In this document: positions 18,053 to 25,057 of the stretch, piece by piece
Position numbering within the stretch: position 1 is the first letter of the stretch
Layout: the number at the start of each line of letters is the position of its first letter
NCBI RefSeq assembly: GCF_000017505.1
Contig: NC_009675.1
Coordinates: forward strand, 2,604,001-2,668,000
DNA length: 64,000 nucleotides
Direction of reading: 5' to 3'
Origin: Anaeromyxobacter sp. Fw109-5
GTDB lineage: Bacteria > Myxococcota > Myxococcia > Myxococcales > Anaeromyxobacteraceae
Made by a program: the position numbers and the translations under genes
The notes under the pieces: model-generated
What the model saw: only the letters and a program-made list of their open reading frames with translations
Database searches by the model: none
Told to the model about the DNA's origin: nothing

Positions 18053-19333
18053 GTGCCCGCCCGCAAGCCACTCCGCCCCACGGCCACCCTCGTGCTCCGC
18101 AACGCGGTGGTGGCGACCTGCGACGCGGGGACCTCCGATCCCGGGCTCATCCCGTCGGCCGCCGTCGCGGTGGACGACCGCCGCATCGCCTACGCCGGGC
18201 CGGAGCGCGGGCTCGAGGAGGTGGTGGACGCCGCGGATGCCCAAGTGATCGACGCCGGCGGCGGGCTCGTGACGCCGGGGCTGGTGGACGCGCACACGCA
18301 CCTCGTGTTCGCTGGCGAGCGGGCGGGCGAGTTCGCGCTGCGCTGCGCGGGCAAGAGCTACCTGTCGGTCGCGCTCTCCGGGGGTGGCATCGCGGTCACC
18401 ACGCGCGCGACGCGCGCCGCGTCCGACGCGACGCTCCTCGAGGCGGCGATCGCCCGGGCGCGGCGGCTGCTCGCGCAGGGCGTCACGACCATCGAGGTGA
18501 AGAGCGGCTATGGCCTCTCGACCGCCGACGAGCTGCGCCTGCTGCGCGTCATCCACGACCTGGCGCACGCGCTCTGGGCGGAGGTGACGATCGTCCCCAC
18601 CCTCCTCGCCCACGCCGTCCCGCCCGAGCGCGGCGGCGACCGCGACGCGTTCGTGCGCGAGCTGTGCGAGGTGCTCATCCCGCAGGCGGCGCGCGAGCGG
18701 CTCGCCGATCACGTGGACGCGTTCGCCGAGGAGGGCGCGTTCACGATCGACGAGGCGCGCCGGATCCTGGCCGCGGGGGAGCGCCACGGCCTCGTGCCGC
18801 ACCTGCACGCGGACCAGCTCACCGCCTCCGGCGGGGCGCAGCTCGCCGCCGCGCTCTCCTGCGCGAGCGCGGACCACCTCGAGGAGATCGACGACGAGGG
18901 GATCGCCGCGCTCGCCCGCGCGGACGTGGTGGCCGGGCTCCTCCCCCTCTCCACCCTCTTCCTCGGCTCGAACCGCTACGCCCCCGCGCGCAAGCTGCTC
19001 TCCGCGGGCGCCCGCATCGCGCTCGCCACGAACCTGAACCCCGGCAGCGCCATGAGCGAGAACGTCGGACTGGCCCTCTCGCTCGCCTGCCTGAAGCTGC
19101 GGCTCAGCCCCGCCGAGGCGCTCGTGGCCTTCACCGCGGGGGGAGCCCGGGCGCTCCGGCGCGCCGACGCGGGGCGCCTGCGGCCAGGCGCCGACGCGGA
19201 CCTCGTGCTCTGGGGCTGCAGCTCGCCCGAGCACCTCGCCTGGCACATGGCCGTGAACCACGCCCTCGTCGTCGTGAAGCGGGGGCGGGTCGTGCACACG
19301 GCCGCGCCGGGAGCCGCGGTGGACTGCCGGTGA
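18053..19333 (+). CDS. hutI: Imidazolonepropionase
   Basis: HutI opens imidazolonepropionate to N-formimino-glutamate in histidine catabolism, in the amidohydrolase superfamily. The 426-residue product has the metal motif DAHTHLVF (H81, H83) and the family block ERAGEFALRCAGKSYL. Further metal or active-site positions are in EVKSGYGLS, HLHADQLTASGGAQLAA, and ATNLNPGSAMSENV. The GTG at 18053 directly abuts the 12-bp repeat array, so no Shine-Dalgarno sequence exists. A GTG a few codons on (before LRNAVVATCDAG) is an alternative start. The next gene begins 5 bases after its stop. Confidence 0.93.
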   Translation: MPARKPLRPTATLVLRNAVVATCDAGTSDPGLIPSAAVAVDDRRIAYAGPERGLEEVVDAADAQVIDAGGGLVTPGLVDAHTHLVFAGERAGEFALRCAGKSYLSVALSGGGIAVTTRATRAASDATLLEAAIARARRLLAQGVTTIEVKSGYGLSTADELRLLRVIHDLAHALWAEVTIVPTLLAHAVPPERGGDRDAFVRELCEVLIPQAARERLADHVDAFAEEGAFTIDEARRILAAGERHGLVPHLHADQLTASGGAQLAAALSCASADHLEEIDDEGIAALARADVVAGLLPLSTLFLGSNRYAPARKLLSAGARIALATNLNPGSAMSENVGLALSLACLKLRLSPAEALVAFTAGGARALRRADAGRLRPGADADLVLWGCSSPEHLAWHMAVNHALVVVKRGRVVHTAAPGAAVDCR

Positions 19334-19338
19334 GGGCC

Positions 19339-19863
19339 ATGCGCGTCGGGCTCGTCTCGGACACGCACGGCCTCGTCGATCCCCGGCTGCCGGAGGTCCT
19401 CGAGGGCGCCGACCTCGTGCTGCACGCCGGCGACATCGTGAAGCCCGAGATCCTCGCCGTGCTGCGCGAGATCGCGCCGGTGAAGGCCGTGCGCGGGAAC
19501 AACGACGAGGGGCTGCCCGCCCTCGCGCGCCTGCCGGAGACCGCGGTCGTCGAGGTGGGAGCGCTCACGCTGCTGCTCGTCCACGACCTCGGCGCGCGAG
19601 AGCGGCCCAAGCTCCCGGCGCGCCCGCTCCTCGCGCGGCACCGTCCCGAGCTCGTGGTCCACGGCCACTCCCATCGGCCGGGCGCCGCGCGCGTGGGCGG
19701 CACCCTGTTCGTGAACCCGGGGAGCGCGGGTCCTCGCCGCTTCTCGCTGCCGCGCACGGCGGCGATTCTGGAGGTGCGAGGCCGCGCCGTCCGCGTCACG
19801 TTCTTCGACCTCTCCCGCGAGGCGCCGGCGCCGTTCGGCGATCCCATCGAGGCGGCCCTGTGA
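19339..19863 (+). CDS. YfcE/MJ0936-type metallophosphoesterase
   Basis: A 174-residue calcineurin-like phosphodiesterase, cytoplasmic. The metal-binding motifs are in the usual order: SDTHG (D8, H10), HAGDI (D36 region), GNNDE (near residue 60), VHDLG, and HGHSHRPG. NPGSAGPRR near the end is typical of the YfcE group. Family members cleave phosphodiesters in vitro; the true substrate is unknown. The ATG at 19339 starts exactly at the first beta strand and lies just after the hutI stop. Its stop overlaps the following GTG (GTGA), so it is coupled to the DUF99 gene. Confidence 0.88.
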   Translation: MRVGLVSDTHGLVDPRLPEVLEGADLVLHAGDIVKPEILAVLREIAPVKAVRGNNDEGLPALARLPETAVVEVGALTLLLVHDLGARERPKLPARPLLARHRPELVVHGHSHRPGAARVGGTLFVNPGSAGPRRFSLPRTAAILEVRGRAVRVTFFDLSREAPAPFGDPIEAAL

Positions 19864-20438
19864 CGCGGTTCCCTCCGCCGGGCCGCGCGCTCCGCGCGAT
19901 CGGCTTCGACGACGCGCCGTTCGAGCGGAGGAGGCGCGGGGACGTCGGCCTCGCCGGCGTGGTCTGCGCCGGGACGCGCTTCGAGGGGCTCGTCTGGGGC
20001 CGCGTGCGCCAGGACGGCTGGAACGCGACGGAGGCGATCCTGGCGCTGCTCCTCGGCGGGAAGTTCCTGCCCCAGCTCCACCTCGTCCTGCTCGACGGGC
20101 TCGGCTTCGGCGGCTTCAACCTGGTGGATCTCGAGGGCCTGGCCGCGCGGCTCGGCCGCCCGTGCGTGGCGGTGATGCGCCGGATGCCGGACCTCGCCGG
20201 GGTGGAGCGCGCGGTCCGCAGGCTCCCCCGGCCGGAGCGGCGGCTCGCGCTGCTCGCGCGTGCGGGTCCCATCCATCGCCTCGACGGGTTCGTGTTCCAG
20301 GTGCAGGGCGCCGAGCCCGCCGCGACGGCCCAGGCGCTGGCGCGCGTCACCGACCGGGGCCACGTCCCCGAGCCGCTCCGCCTCGCGCACCTCGTCGGCG
20401 CCGCGTTCCGGGAGGGCGAGAGCGGGAAGCGCGCCTAA
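19860..20438 (+). CDS. DUF99 family protein (endonuclease V-like fold)
   Basis: The 192-residue product has the DUF99 pattern: IGFDDAPFERR near residue 17, GVVCAGTRFEGLVWGRV, and LHLVLLDGLGFGGFNLVDLEGLAARLGRPCVAVMRR. This family is structurally related to endonuclease V and is best known from archaea, where members have been proposed to act on deaminated bases. Conserved acidic positions are present (D in FDDAPF, D in LLDGLGF, D in NLVDLE), so catalysis is possible. It is coupled to the phosphodiesterase upstream by GTGA. The 241-base gap downstream holds only a promoter candidate. Confidence 0.8.
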   Translation: MTRFPPPGRALRAIGFDDAPFERRRRGDVGLAGVVCAGTRFEGLVWGRVRQDGWNATEAILALLLGGKFLPQLHLVLLDGLGFGGFNLVDLEGLAARLGRPCVAVMRRMPDLAGVERAVRRLPRPERRLALLARAGPIHRLDGFVFQVQGAEPAATAQALARVTDRGHVPEPLRLAHLVGAAFREGESGKRA

Positions 20439-20638
20439 GAGGCCGTGAGACAATCCCGGCGCCTGCTGCGACGCACGCTGCTGCCTTCGACGGCATCGCG
20501 TCTCGCGACGGCTCGGGATCATTTCCCGACCTCCGGAGCGGCCGCGCGAGGTGCCGCGCGAGGCTTCCGCCGTGCACGGCTTCACGCCGCCAGGCGGAGG
20601 CTCGCCGGCCGGGCGGGAAGGGGCGGACCGAGCACTCA

Positions 20639-20668
20639 TTGGCGCGCGCCCTCGGGCGCTGCTACGTT
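20639..20668 (+). promoter_or_regulatory. Candidate promoter of the class II amidotransferase gene
   Basis: TTGGCG (20639-20644) and TACGTT (20663-20668) with an 18-base spacer. The -10 ends 11 bases before the ATG, leaving a leader of only a few bases. Confidence 0.4.
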
Positions 20669-20679
20669 TCCCATTCGCG

Positions 20680-21444
20680 ATGTGCCGCCTCTTCGGCCAG
20701 CACGCCCACCCAGGCTTCGACGTCTGCGAGCCGCTCTGCAGCGCGGCGAACGCGCTCCGCTTCCAGTCGCATCGCCACCCGCACGGCTGGGGGATCGGCT
20801 GGTACGTGGACGGGTCCCCTCACGTCCGGCGCGGCATCCTGCCCGCCCACGCCGACGACTCCTTCGTCGCCGCCGGCCAGGAGGTCCGCTCGGCGGTGGT
20901 GCTCGCCCACGTCCGCGAGGCGAGCGTCGGGCCGGTGCTCCCCGAGAACACGCACCCGTTCCTGTTCGATCGCTGGCTGTTCGCCCACAACGGCACGGTG
21001 GCGCGCTTCCGGGACGTTCCCGCCGTCCGCGAGGCGATCGAGCGCGAGATCGATCCCGATCTCCGCCGCGAGATCCGCGGGGACACGGACAGCGAGCGGG
21101 TGTTCTACCTGTTCCTCACCCGGCTCCGCGCCGGCGGCGCGCCGAGGGACGCGGACCTCCCCGCGGTGCGCCGCGCCCTCGCCGACACCACCGAGACCGT
21201 GCTCCGCATCGCGGAGGCCGAGCCCTCTCCCAAGCCGACCTCGCTGAACCTCGTCGTCTCCGACGGGAGGCTCCTCGCCGCCTGCCGCCACGGGCGGACG
21301 CTGCACGTCGCGTCCGCCGCGGGACCGCGCCCCGTCTTCGCCGTCGCGAGCGAACCCATCGGCCCGGGTCCGTGGGAGGAGCTCCCGGAGGGCGGATTCG
21401 TCGGCACCGAGGACGGGGCGCGCGTCGAGCGCGGGCGGCTGTAG
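20680..21444 (+). CDS. Class II glutamine amidotransferase (YafJ/DUF4243-like)
   Basis: The 254-residue protein starts MCRLFGQHAHPG, giving Cys2 as the N-terminal nucleophile after Met removal. Family features follow: SHRHPHGWGIGWYVDG, VLAHVREASVGPVLPENTHPF, FAHNGTVARF and SERVFYLFL. The domain fills the whole protein with no synthase partner fused, as in the stand-alone YafJ-like group, so it probably releases ammonia or cleaves a gamma-glutamyl bond of an unknown substrate. The ATG at 20680 is fixed by the Cys2 requirement. It ends 2 bases from the convergent DUF4139 gene. Confidence 0.88.
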   Translation: MCRLFGQHAHPGFDVCEPLCSAANALRFQSHRHPHGWGIGWYVDGSPHVRRGILPAHADDSFVAAGQEVRSAVVLAHVREASVGPVLPENTHPFLFDRWLFAHNGTVARFRDVPAVREAIEREIDPDLRREIRGDTDSERVFYLFLTRLRAGGAPRDADLPAVRRALADTTETVLRIAEAEPSPKPTSLNLVVSDGRLLAACRHGRTLHVASAAGPRPVFAVASEPIGPGPWEELPEGGFVGTEDGARVERGRL

Positions 21445-21446
21445 CG

Positions 21447-23093
21447 TCACTCCAGCCCGGCGATCGCGAGGCCGCGCGGGTAGCGGACCTCGTAGCGGAG
21501 CTCGACCACCTTCGCCTCGTTCGCCGCCAGCGCGAGCTCGTGGATGCGGACGCCGGGGCGCTCGGGGTCCTCCTTCGTCGCGGCCGTCGTGCCGTCGAGC
21601 ACGGCCACCTTGATCTTCTCGTCTCGGCTGACCGGGACGAGGTCGACGAGCTTCACCGCGGCCTGGGTGGCGTAGCGGTTCTTCACCTCGATGCGGACGC
21701 GGTAGCGATACACGTCGTCCTTGGAGACGAGCCCCGCCGTCAGGCGCTTCCGCTCGAGCACCCTGCGCTCCACCTCGATCCGATCGTCCACGCCGAACGC
21801 GAGCTCGAGCTCGCCGCCCGGCGGCGTCAGCGCGACCGGCGCCCGCCCGACGAACTCGTCGCCCACGTACACCCCGGCGACGCCGGGCAGGAGCGGGAAG
21901 CCCGTGTCGTTCACCGCCTTGGCGGTGAGGAACGTCGCAGCCTCGCGGCGCGGCGCGGCAACGCGCACGAGCTCGGCCTTGAGCGGGAAGCGCTGCAGCG
22001 CGATCCGCCTCGCCTGCCCGGCCCCGTCCACCGCCTCCCGTCGCGGCGCGGTGAACGTGGCGGAGAGCAGGCCGTGCTCGACCGTGGCGGCCGCGAGCTG
22101 CACGTCGTGGAGCTCCTCGGCGGCGACCTCGTCGCGCTCCTGCACCAGCGCTCCCAGCGCCGCGGCCGGGGCGCTCGCCATCGACTTGCGCGCGTCCTCG
22201 TAATGCCGCACCCCGCGCTGCTCGGTCAGGTAGACCGGCTCCAGCTCCGGCACGTACAGGCCGCGCCCGGGCTGCGCCGTGGAGACGGCGAGCGTCACGT
22301 CCGCCCAGTCCTCGCCGGTGCGCTGCCAGACGGACCCGAGGAAGATGAGCTCCATCGTCGCGCGCTCCGGCGCGAGCCGCGCGTCCCAGAGCGGCGACCA
22401 GCCCGCGGACGCGACCGCGTACGAGACGGCCAGCTCGAGCGCGCCGCCCCGCTCCGCCTCCACCTCGACCGAGATCGCCTTGGTGGTCCGGCCCCGCTTC
22501 GCCTGGACCTTCTCGAGGTCCGCGCGGGCCTGCGCGATCCTACGCGCGAGCTCGCGCCGTCCCACCTCCGCCTTCCGCACCGCCGCCGCCGCGTCCGCGA
22601 GCTCTCGCTCCACGTGGCCGGCCAGCTCGGCCCACTCGCGCACGGAGACGCCGCGGACGGCGAGGTTCTTCGCCCGTTCCTCGGAGTACGTCGAGCGGAG
22701 CGACTCCACGAACTTGGCGCGCGCCTGGGCGGCGCGGGCCGCGTCCTCGAGCGCGCGGTCCTCGTCCTGGAGCCGCTCGATGCGCTCCTCGACCGCGCGC
22801 GCCTCCGCCGTGACCGCCTCCTTCGCCGTCATGCGCTCGACGCCCACGCCGAACACGCGCGCCTTCGCGGCGCCCTTCCCTTCCACGCGGATGGAGTCGT
22901 CGTCGAGCTCGTCGGGGAGCCCCTCCAGCACCACCCGGGTCGGGCCGTCCGGCAGCTCCACCTTGGCGACGCGCGTCACGCGCGCGGACTGCCGGTAGAC
23001 CGTGACCGCGTCGATGCGGGACGGGGGTCTCAGGGCGGGTGCCGCGGCGGCGAGGGCGGGGATGGAAAGGATGACGAGGGCAAGCGTGCGCAT
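21447..23093 (-). CDS. DUF4139 / mucoidy-inhibitor-A-like secreted protein
   Basis: The 548-residue product has a signal peptide (RTLALVILSIPALAAAAPA). An N-terminal DUF4140-like beta domain follows (IDAVTVYRQSARVTRVAKVEL). A long charged helical stretch at residues ~100-200 is likely a coiled coil. The C-terminal DUF4139 domain begins with LAVSYAVASAGWSPLWDARL and ends with strands such as EVRYPRGLAIAGLE. Such proteins lie in the envelope and their role is not established. The ATG at 23093 has a strong GGAGGAGG ribosome site. A REP-like sequence lies 64 bases upstream, so its promoter region is shared with a mobile-element end. Confidence 0.85.
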   Translation of the reverse strand: MRTLALVILSIPALAAAAPALRPPSRIDAVTVYRQSARVTRVAKVELPDGPTRVVLEGLPDELDDDSIRVEGKGAAKARVFGVGVERMTAKEAVTAEARAVEERIERLQDEDRALEDAARAAQARAKFVESLRSTYSEERAKNLAVRGVSVREWAELAGHVERELADAAAAVRKAEVGRRELARRIAQARADLEKVQAKRGRTTKAISVEVEAERGGALELAVSYAVASAGWSPLWDARLAPERATMELIFLGSVWQRTGEDWADVTLAVSTAQPGRGLYVPELEPVYLTEQRGVRHYEDARKSMASAPAAALGALVQERDEVAAEELHDVQLAAATVEHGLLSATFTAPRREAVDGAGQARRIALQRFPLKAELVRVAAPRREAATFLTAKAVNDTGFPLLPGVAGVYVGDEFVGRAPVALTPPGGELELAFGVDDRIEVERRVLERKRLTAGLVSKDDVYRYRVRIEVKNRYATQAAVKLVDLVPVSRDEKIKVAVLDGTTAATKEDPERPGVRIHELALAANEAKVVELRYEVRYPRGLAIAGLE

Positions 23094-23156
23094 GCGTGAG
23101 GCCTCCTCCTGCCTGGAACGCACGCGTCCGGAAAAGGATCTCCTCGCCTCGACCGA

Positions 23157-23169
23157 ACCCAGAGTAATT
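23157..23169 (-). repeat. Solitary inverted REP-like core upstream of the DUF4139 gene
   Basis: ACCCAGAGTAATT matches the reverse complement of the core shared by the three arrays (AATTACTCTGGGT). Surrounding bases diverge (GAACCC instead of CCGACCC), and the long GTCCGCGGA hairpin is missing, so this is a partial or older copy. Confidence 0.6.
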
Positions 23170-23407
23170 CTCGTCGACCGTTCGACAGGGCCCCCTCGGC
23201 GACTTCGATCGACCAGACGGATCGTTTCACGCGGCCGCCGCAAGTGCGTCCCGACCATGAATGACGGTGCCGGGCGTGAGATCCAGAGCGGCTCAGCACC
23301 CCGCGAGGCGCGACGCCACCTCTCAAGGCATACCTGTGGAAGCTGCCGCTCTGGAGCCCAACGCAGGCCTCGGCTTTACCCGATGTAGGCTGCTGCCACG
23401 CAGCTCG

Positions 23408-24340
23408 TCAACGCAGGTTGCAGCGCGCTCCATGGGCCACGCGCAACCAGTAGGTTCCGGGCGGGAAGAGCACGTCGCGAACGCCTGCTCGAAACAGCCT
23501 CCACGCCGCGCGGTAGGCACGCAAGAACTCGACGAGCCGCCCGAGGGCCTCGATCCGCTTCCACTTGTCGCGCGCAGCGATGCGGGGATTGAGCTTGCGC
23601 CGCGGCTCGCCCGGCGCCGGGCGGCCGGAGGGATTCTGCGCCAGCACGCGCCTCACCCCGAGCGGCGCAAGGCCTCGCGTCCGCAACGCGTTCGCGGCCT
23701 GTTCCTCGCGCTCTGCGACTGCGGCAGCGAGCCGTTCCCTGAAATCCGCCGCCGAGGCGAACCCGGGCGGCGCGGACAGCTCGAGCTCAAGCTTCTCCGG
23801 CATGCGGCCCGTGGGCCTGAAGAAGATCGAGGGCCGCTTCGCCACGAGCGCCGGACCGCCGATCCCGGCGGGATCCGACCAGAGCCCCGGCCACTCCCGC
23901 CCCCGTCGCACGAGCCCGGCCGCGACGGGATTCACGAGCACGTACGCCGCCTTGTCGAGCACGTCCTCCGGGCTGACGAGCGCGACCGCGCTGTAGCTGC
24001 TCGGCGCCCAGAACGCCTCCCACCGTCCCAACGAGGCGTTCAGCGCGCGGGCGACGAGAGAGTCGAGGTACTGCTCGAAGGCGGGCAGCTGCGCGTCGGG
24101 ATCCGTGACCACGAGATGAAAATGGTTGGAGAGCACGCAGAATGCGTGGACCAGCACGCCGAAGCGCTCGGCGGCCACCGCCAGGACGTAGAGGAAGACC
24201 TCGTTCACGACCGCCGACGGCCGGAGCAGGAACTGCCTCTGCGCGCAGCGACGCGTGACGAGATAGGTGGTTCCCGGAAGAACCTGACGAGGCGCGGTCA
24301 CTCCTGCCCGCCTCGCAGGAGGCGTGCCACCGAGATTCAC
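23408..24340 (-). CDS. REP-associated tyrosine transposase (RAYT, Y1/HUH family), intact
   Basis: The 310-residue protein belongs to the TnpA_REP group of single-strand HUH nucleases related to IS200/IS605 transposases. The HUH motif is SNHFHLVV (H73, H75), and the likely catalytic tyrosine is Y91 in AFEQYLDSLVARALN. N-terminal RQVLPGTTYLVTRRCAQRQFLL and the block AAYVLVNPVAAGLVRR are typical. The C-terminal ~130 residues are Arg/Pro-rich and longer than usual. It is transcribed away from a four-copy REP-like array at its 5' side. Two truncated copies of its first ~129 codons occur at 27273-27659 and 30535-30924, each beside another REP array. Confidence 0.9.
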   Translation of the reverse strand: MNLGGTPPARRAGVTAPRQVLPGTTYLVTRRCAQRQFLLRPSAVVNEVFLYVLAVAAERFGVLVHAFCVLSNHFHLVVTDPDAQLPAFEQYLDSLVARALNASLGRWEAFWAPSSYSAVALVSPEDVLDKAAYVLVNPVAAGLVRRGREWPGLWSDPAGIGGPALVAKRPSIFFRPTGRMPEKLELELSAPPGFASAADFRERLAAAVAEREEQAANALRTRGLAPLGVRRVLAQNPSGRPAPGEPRRKLNPRIAARDKWKRIEALGRLVEFLRAYRAAWRLFRAGVRDVLFPPGTYWLRVAHGARCNLR

Positions 24341-24343
24341 CGT

Positions 24344-24564
24344 GCTTCCGCGCCCGCCACTCGGCGAGAGGTCCGCGGACCAGACGGCCGTCCGCGGAAA
24401 TTACTCTGGGTCGGGGCCTTGAAATTACTCTGGGTCGGGGCCTTCCGCCCGCCACTCGGCGAGAGGTCCGCGGACCAGACGGCCGTCCGCGGAAATTACT
24501 CTGGGTCGGGGCCTTTGGGGCCTAGGGTCGGGGCCTTCCGGAAATTACTCTGGGTCGGGGCCTT
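24344..24564. repeat. REP-like array 1 (four copies)
   Basis: AATTACTCTGGGTCGGGGCC occurs within units at 24398-24420, 24421-24444, 24492-24515 and 24541-24564, plus a partial at 24520-24537. Two units carry an upstream hairpin, TCCGCGGAC / GTCCGCGGA (stems 24372-24380/24390-24398 and 24467-24475/24485-24493), within a ~75-base unit duplicated at 24344-24420 and 24440-24515. The array separates the RAYT gene from an immunity-type gene, whose stop codon lies inside the last copy. Confidence 0.92.
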
Positions 24565-25057
24565 GGCCTTGGGCCTTCAGATCGCGCGAAGCAGCGAACG
24601 GGCGCTCGCGCCCACCAGTCCGAGACCTGAAGTAGTACACCCAGGGCGAACACCGGATGACTCGCTGCACAAACCGCCCGTCGGTCGCAACCCGGTATTG
24701 CGCGCTCTCAAGCACATCACCCCTCTTCGAACGCGCCGCTTTCAAAATGGCTGAGTACGAGACCGCATCGGGCGACAGCATCATCTCGGAGGGAGGCAAG
24801 CCTTCCCTCCCCTCGTCTCCCTCGACTTCAAGGAAGAGAGCTCTTCGCGCGGCGCTCACGTCCGGCGCCCACATCAAAGCCGAGGCCAGTCGCGCGCCAG
24901 CAACCTGCGCAGACTTGCTGCGAACCGCGATTATGAAACCGTCGGCTCGGCACTGGAAGAGCGTCAGCGCGACATGATGCGGCGCGAACCGTAAGTCATC
25001 GACGGCGGTGCCGGCGGGAATCCCGACCAACTCGTCCCATCCTACTTCGGCGGCCAC
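24545..25057 (-). CDS. Probable immunity protein for orphan toxin tip 1
   Basis: The 170-residue protein is not recognised as a known family. It is compact, with mixed alpha/beta sequence (HHVALTLFQCRADGFIIAVRS; WVYYFRSRTGG), and has no signal peptide. Its GTG start overlaps the end of the orphan Rhs tip gene by 16 bases, the standard coupling of toxin and immunity in Rhs/CDI modules. The last residues (GPDPE-stop) are encoded by the REP-like repeat, so the natural C-terminus may have been replaced when the repeat arrived. Function is inferred from position only. Confidence 0.65.
   Translation of the reverse strand: MAAEVGWDELVGIPAGTAVDDLRFAPHHVALTLFQCRADGFIIAVRSKSAQVAGARLASALMWAPDVSAARRALFLEVEGDEGREGLPPSEMMLSPDAVSYSAILKAARSKRGDVLESAQYRVATDGRFVQRVIRCSPWVYYFRSRTGGRERPFAASRDLKAQGQGPDPE

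Larger units (their letters stand above)
23157..24420 (-). mobile_element. RAYT element: REP-associated transposase gene with inverted REP-like ends
   Basis: The core ACCCAGAGTAATT at 23157-23169 is the reverse complement of AATTACTCTGGGT, which begins the repeat array at 24398 on the other side of the transposase gene. The transposase is therefore bracketed by inverted copies, as expected for RAYT/REP units that use stem-loop ends instead of inverted terminal repeats. The 314-base stretch 23094-23407 contains this end and otherwise nothing recognisable. Confidence 0.65.

Noticed and set aside
15941-19297. Minus-strand frame of about 1100 codons across hutU, the minisatellite and hutI, with a long Gly-Arg repeat
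   Set aside because: It is antisense to hutU and hutI. The Gly-Arg (and Val-Glu-Val-Gly or Ser-Arg) stretches are the 12-bp repeat read in other frames.
24545-25057. Chance that the small genes after the Rhs tips are just random frames
   Set aside because: All three lie at the same position, are coupled to the tip stop, and have ordinary protein-like composition. Kept as probable immunity genes, with moderate confidence because no family match was recognised.
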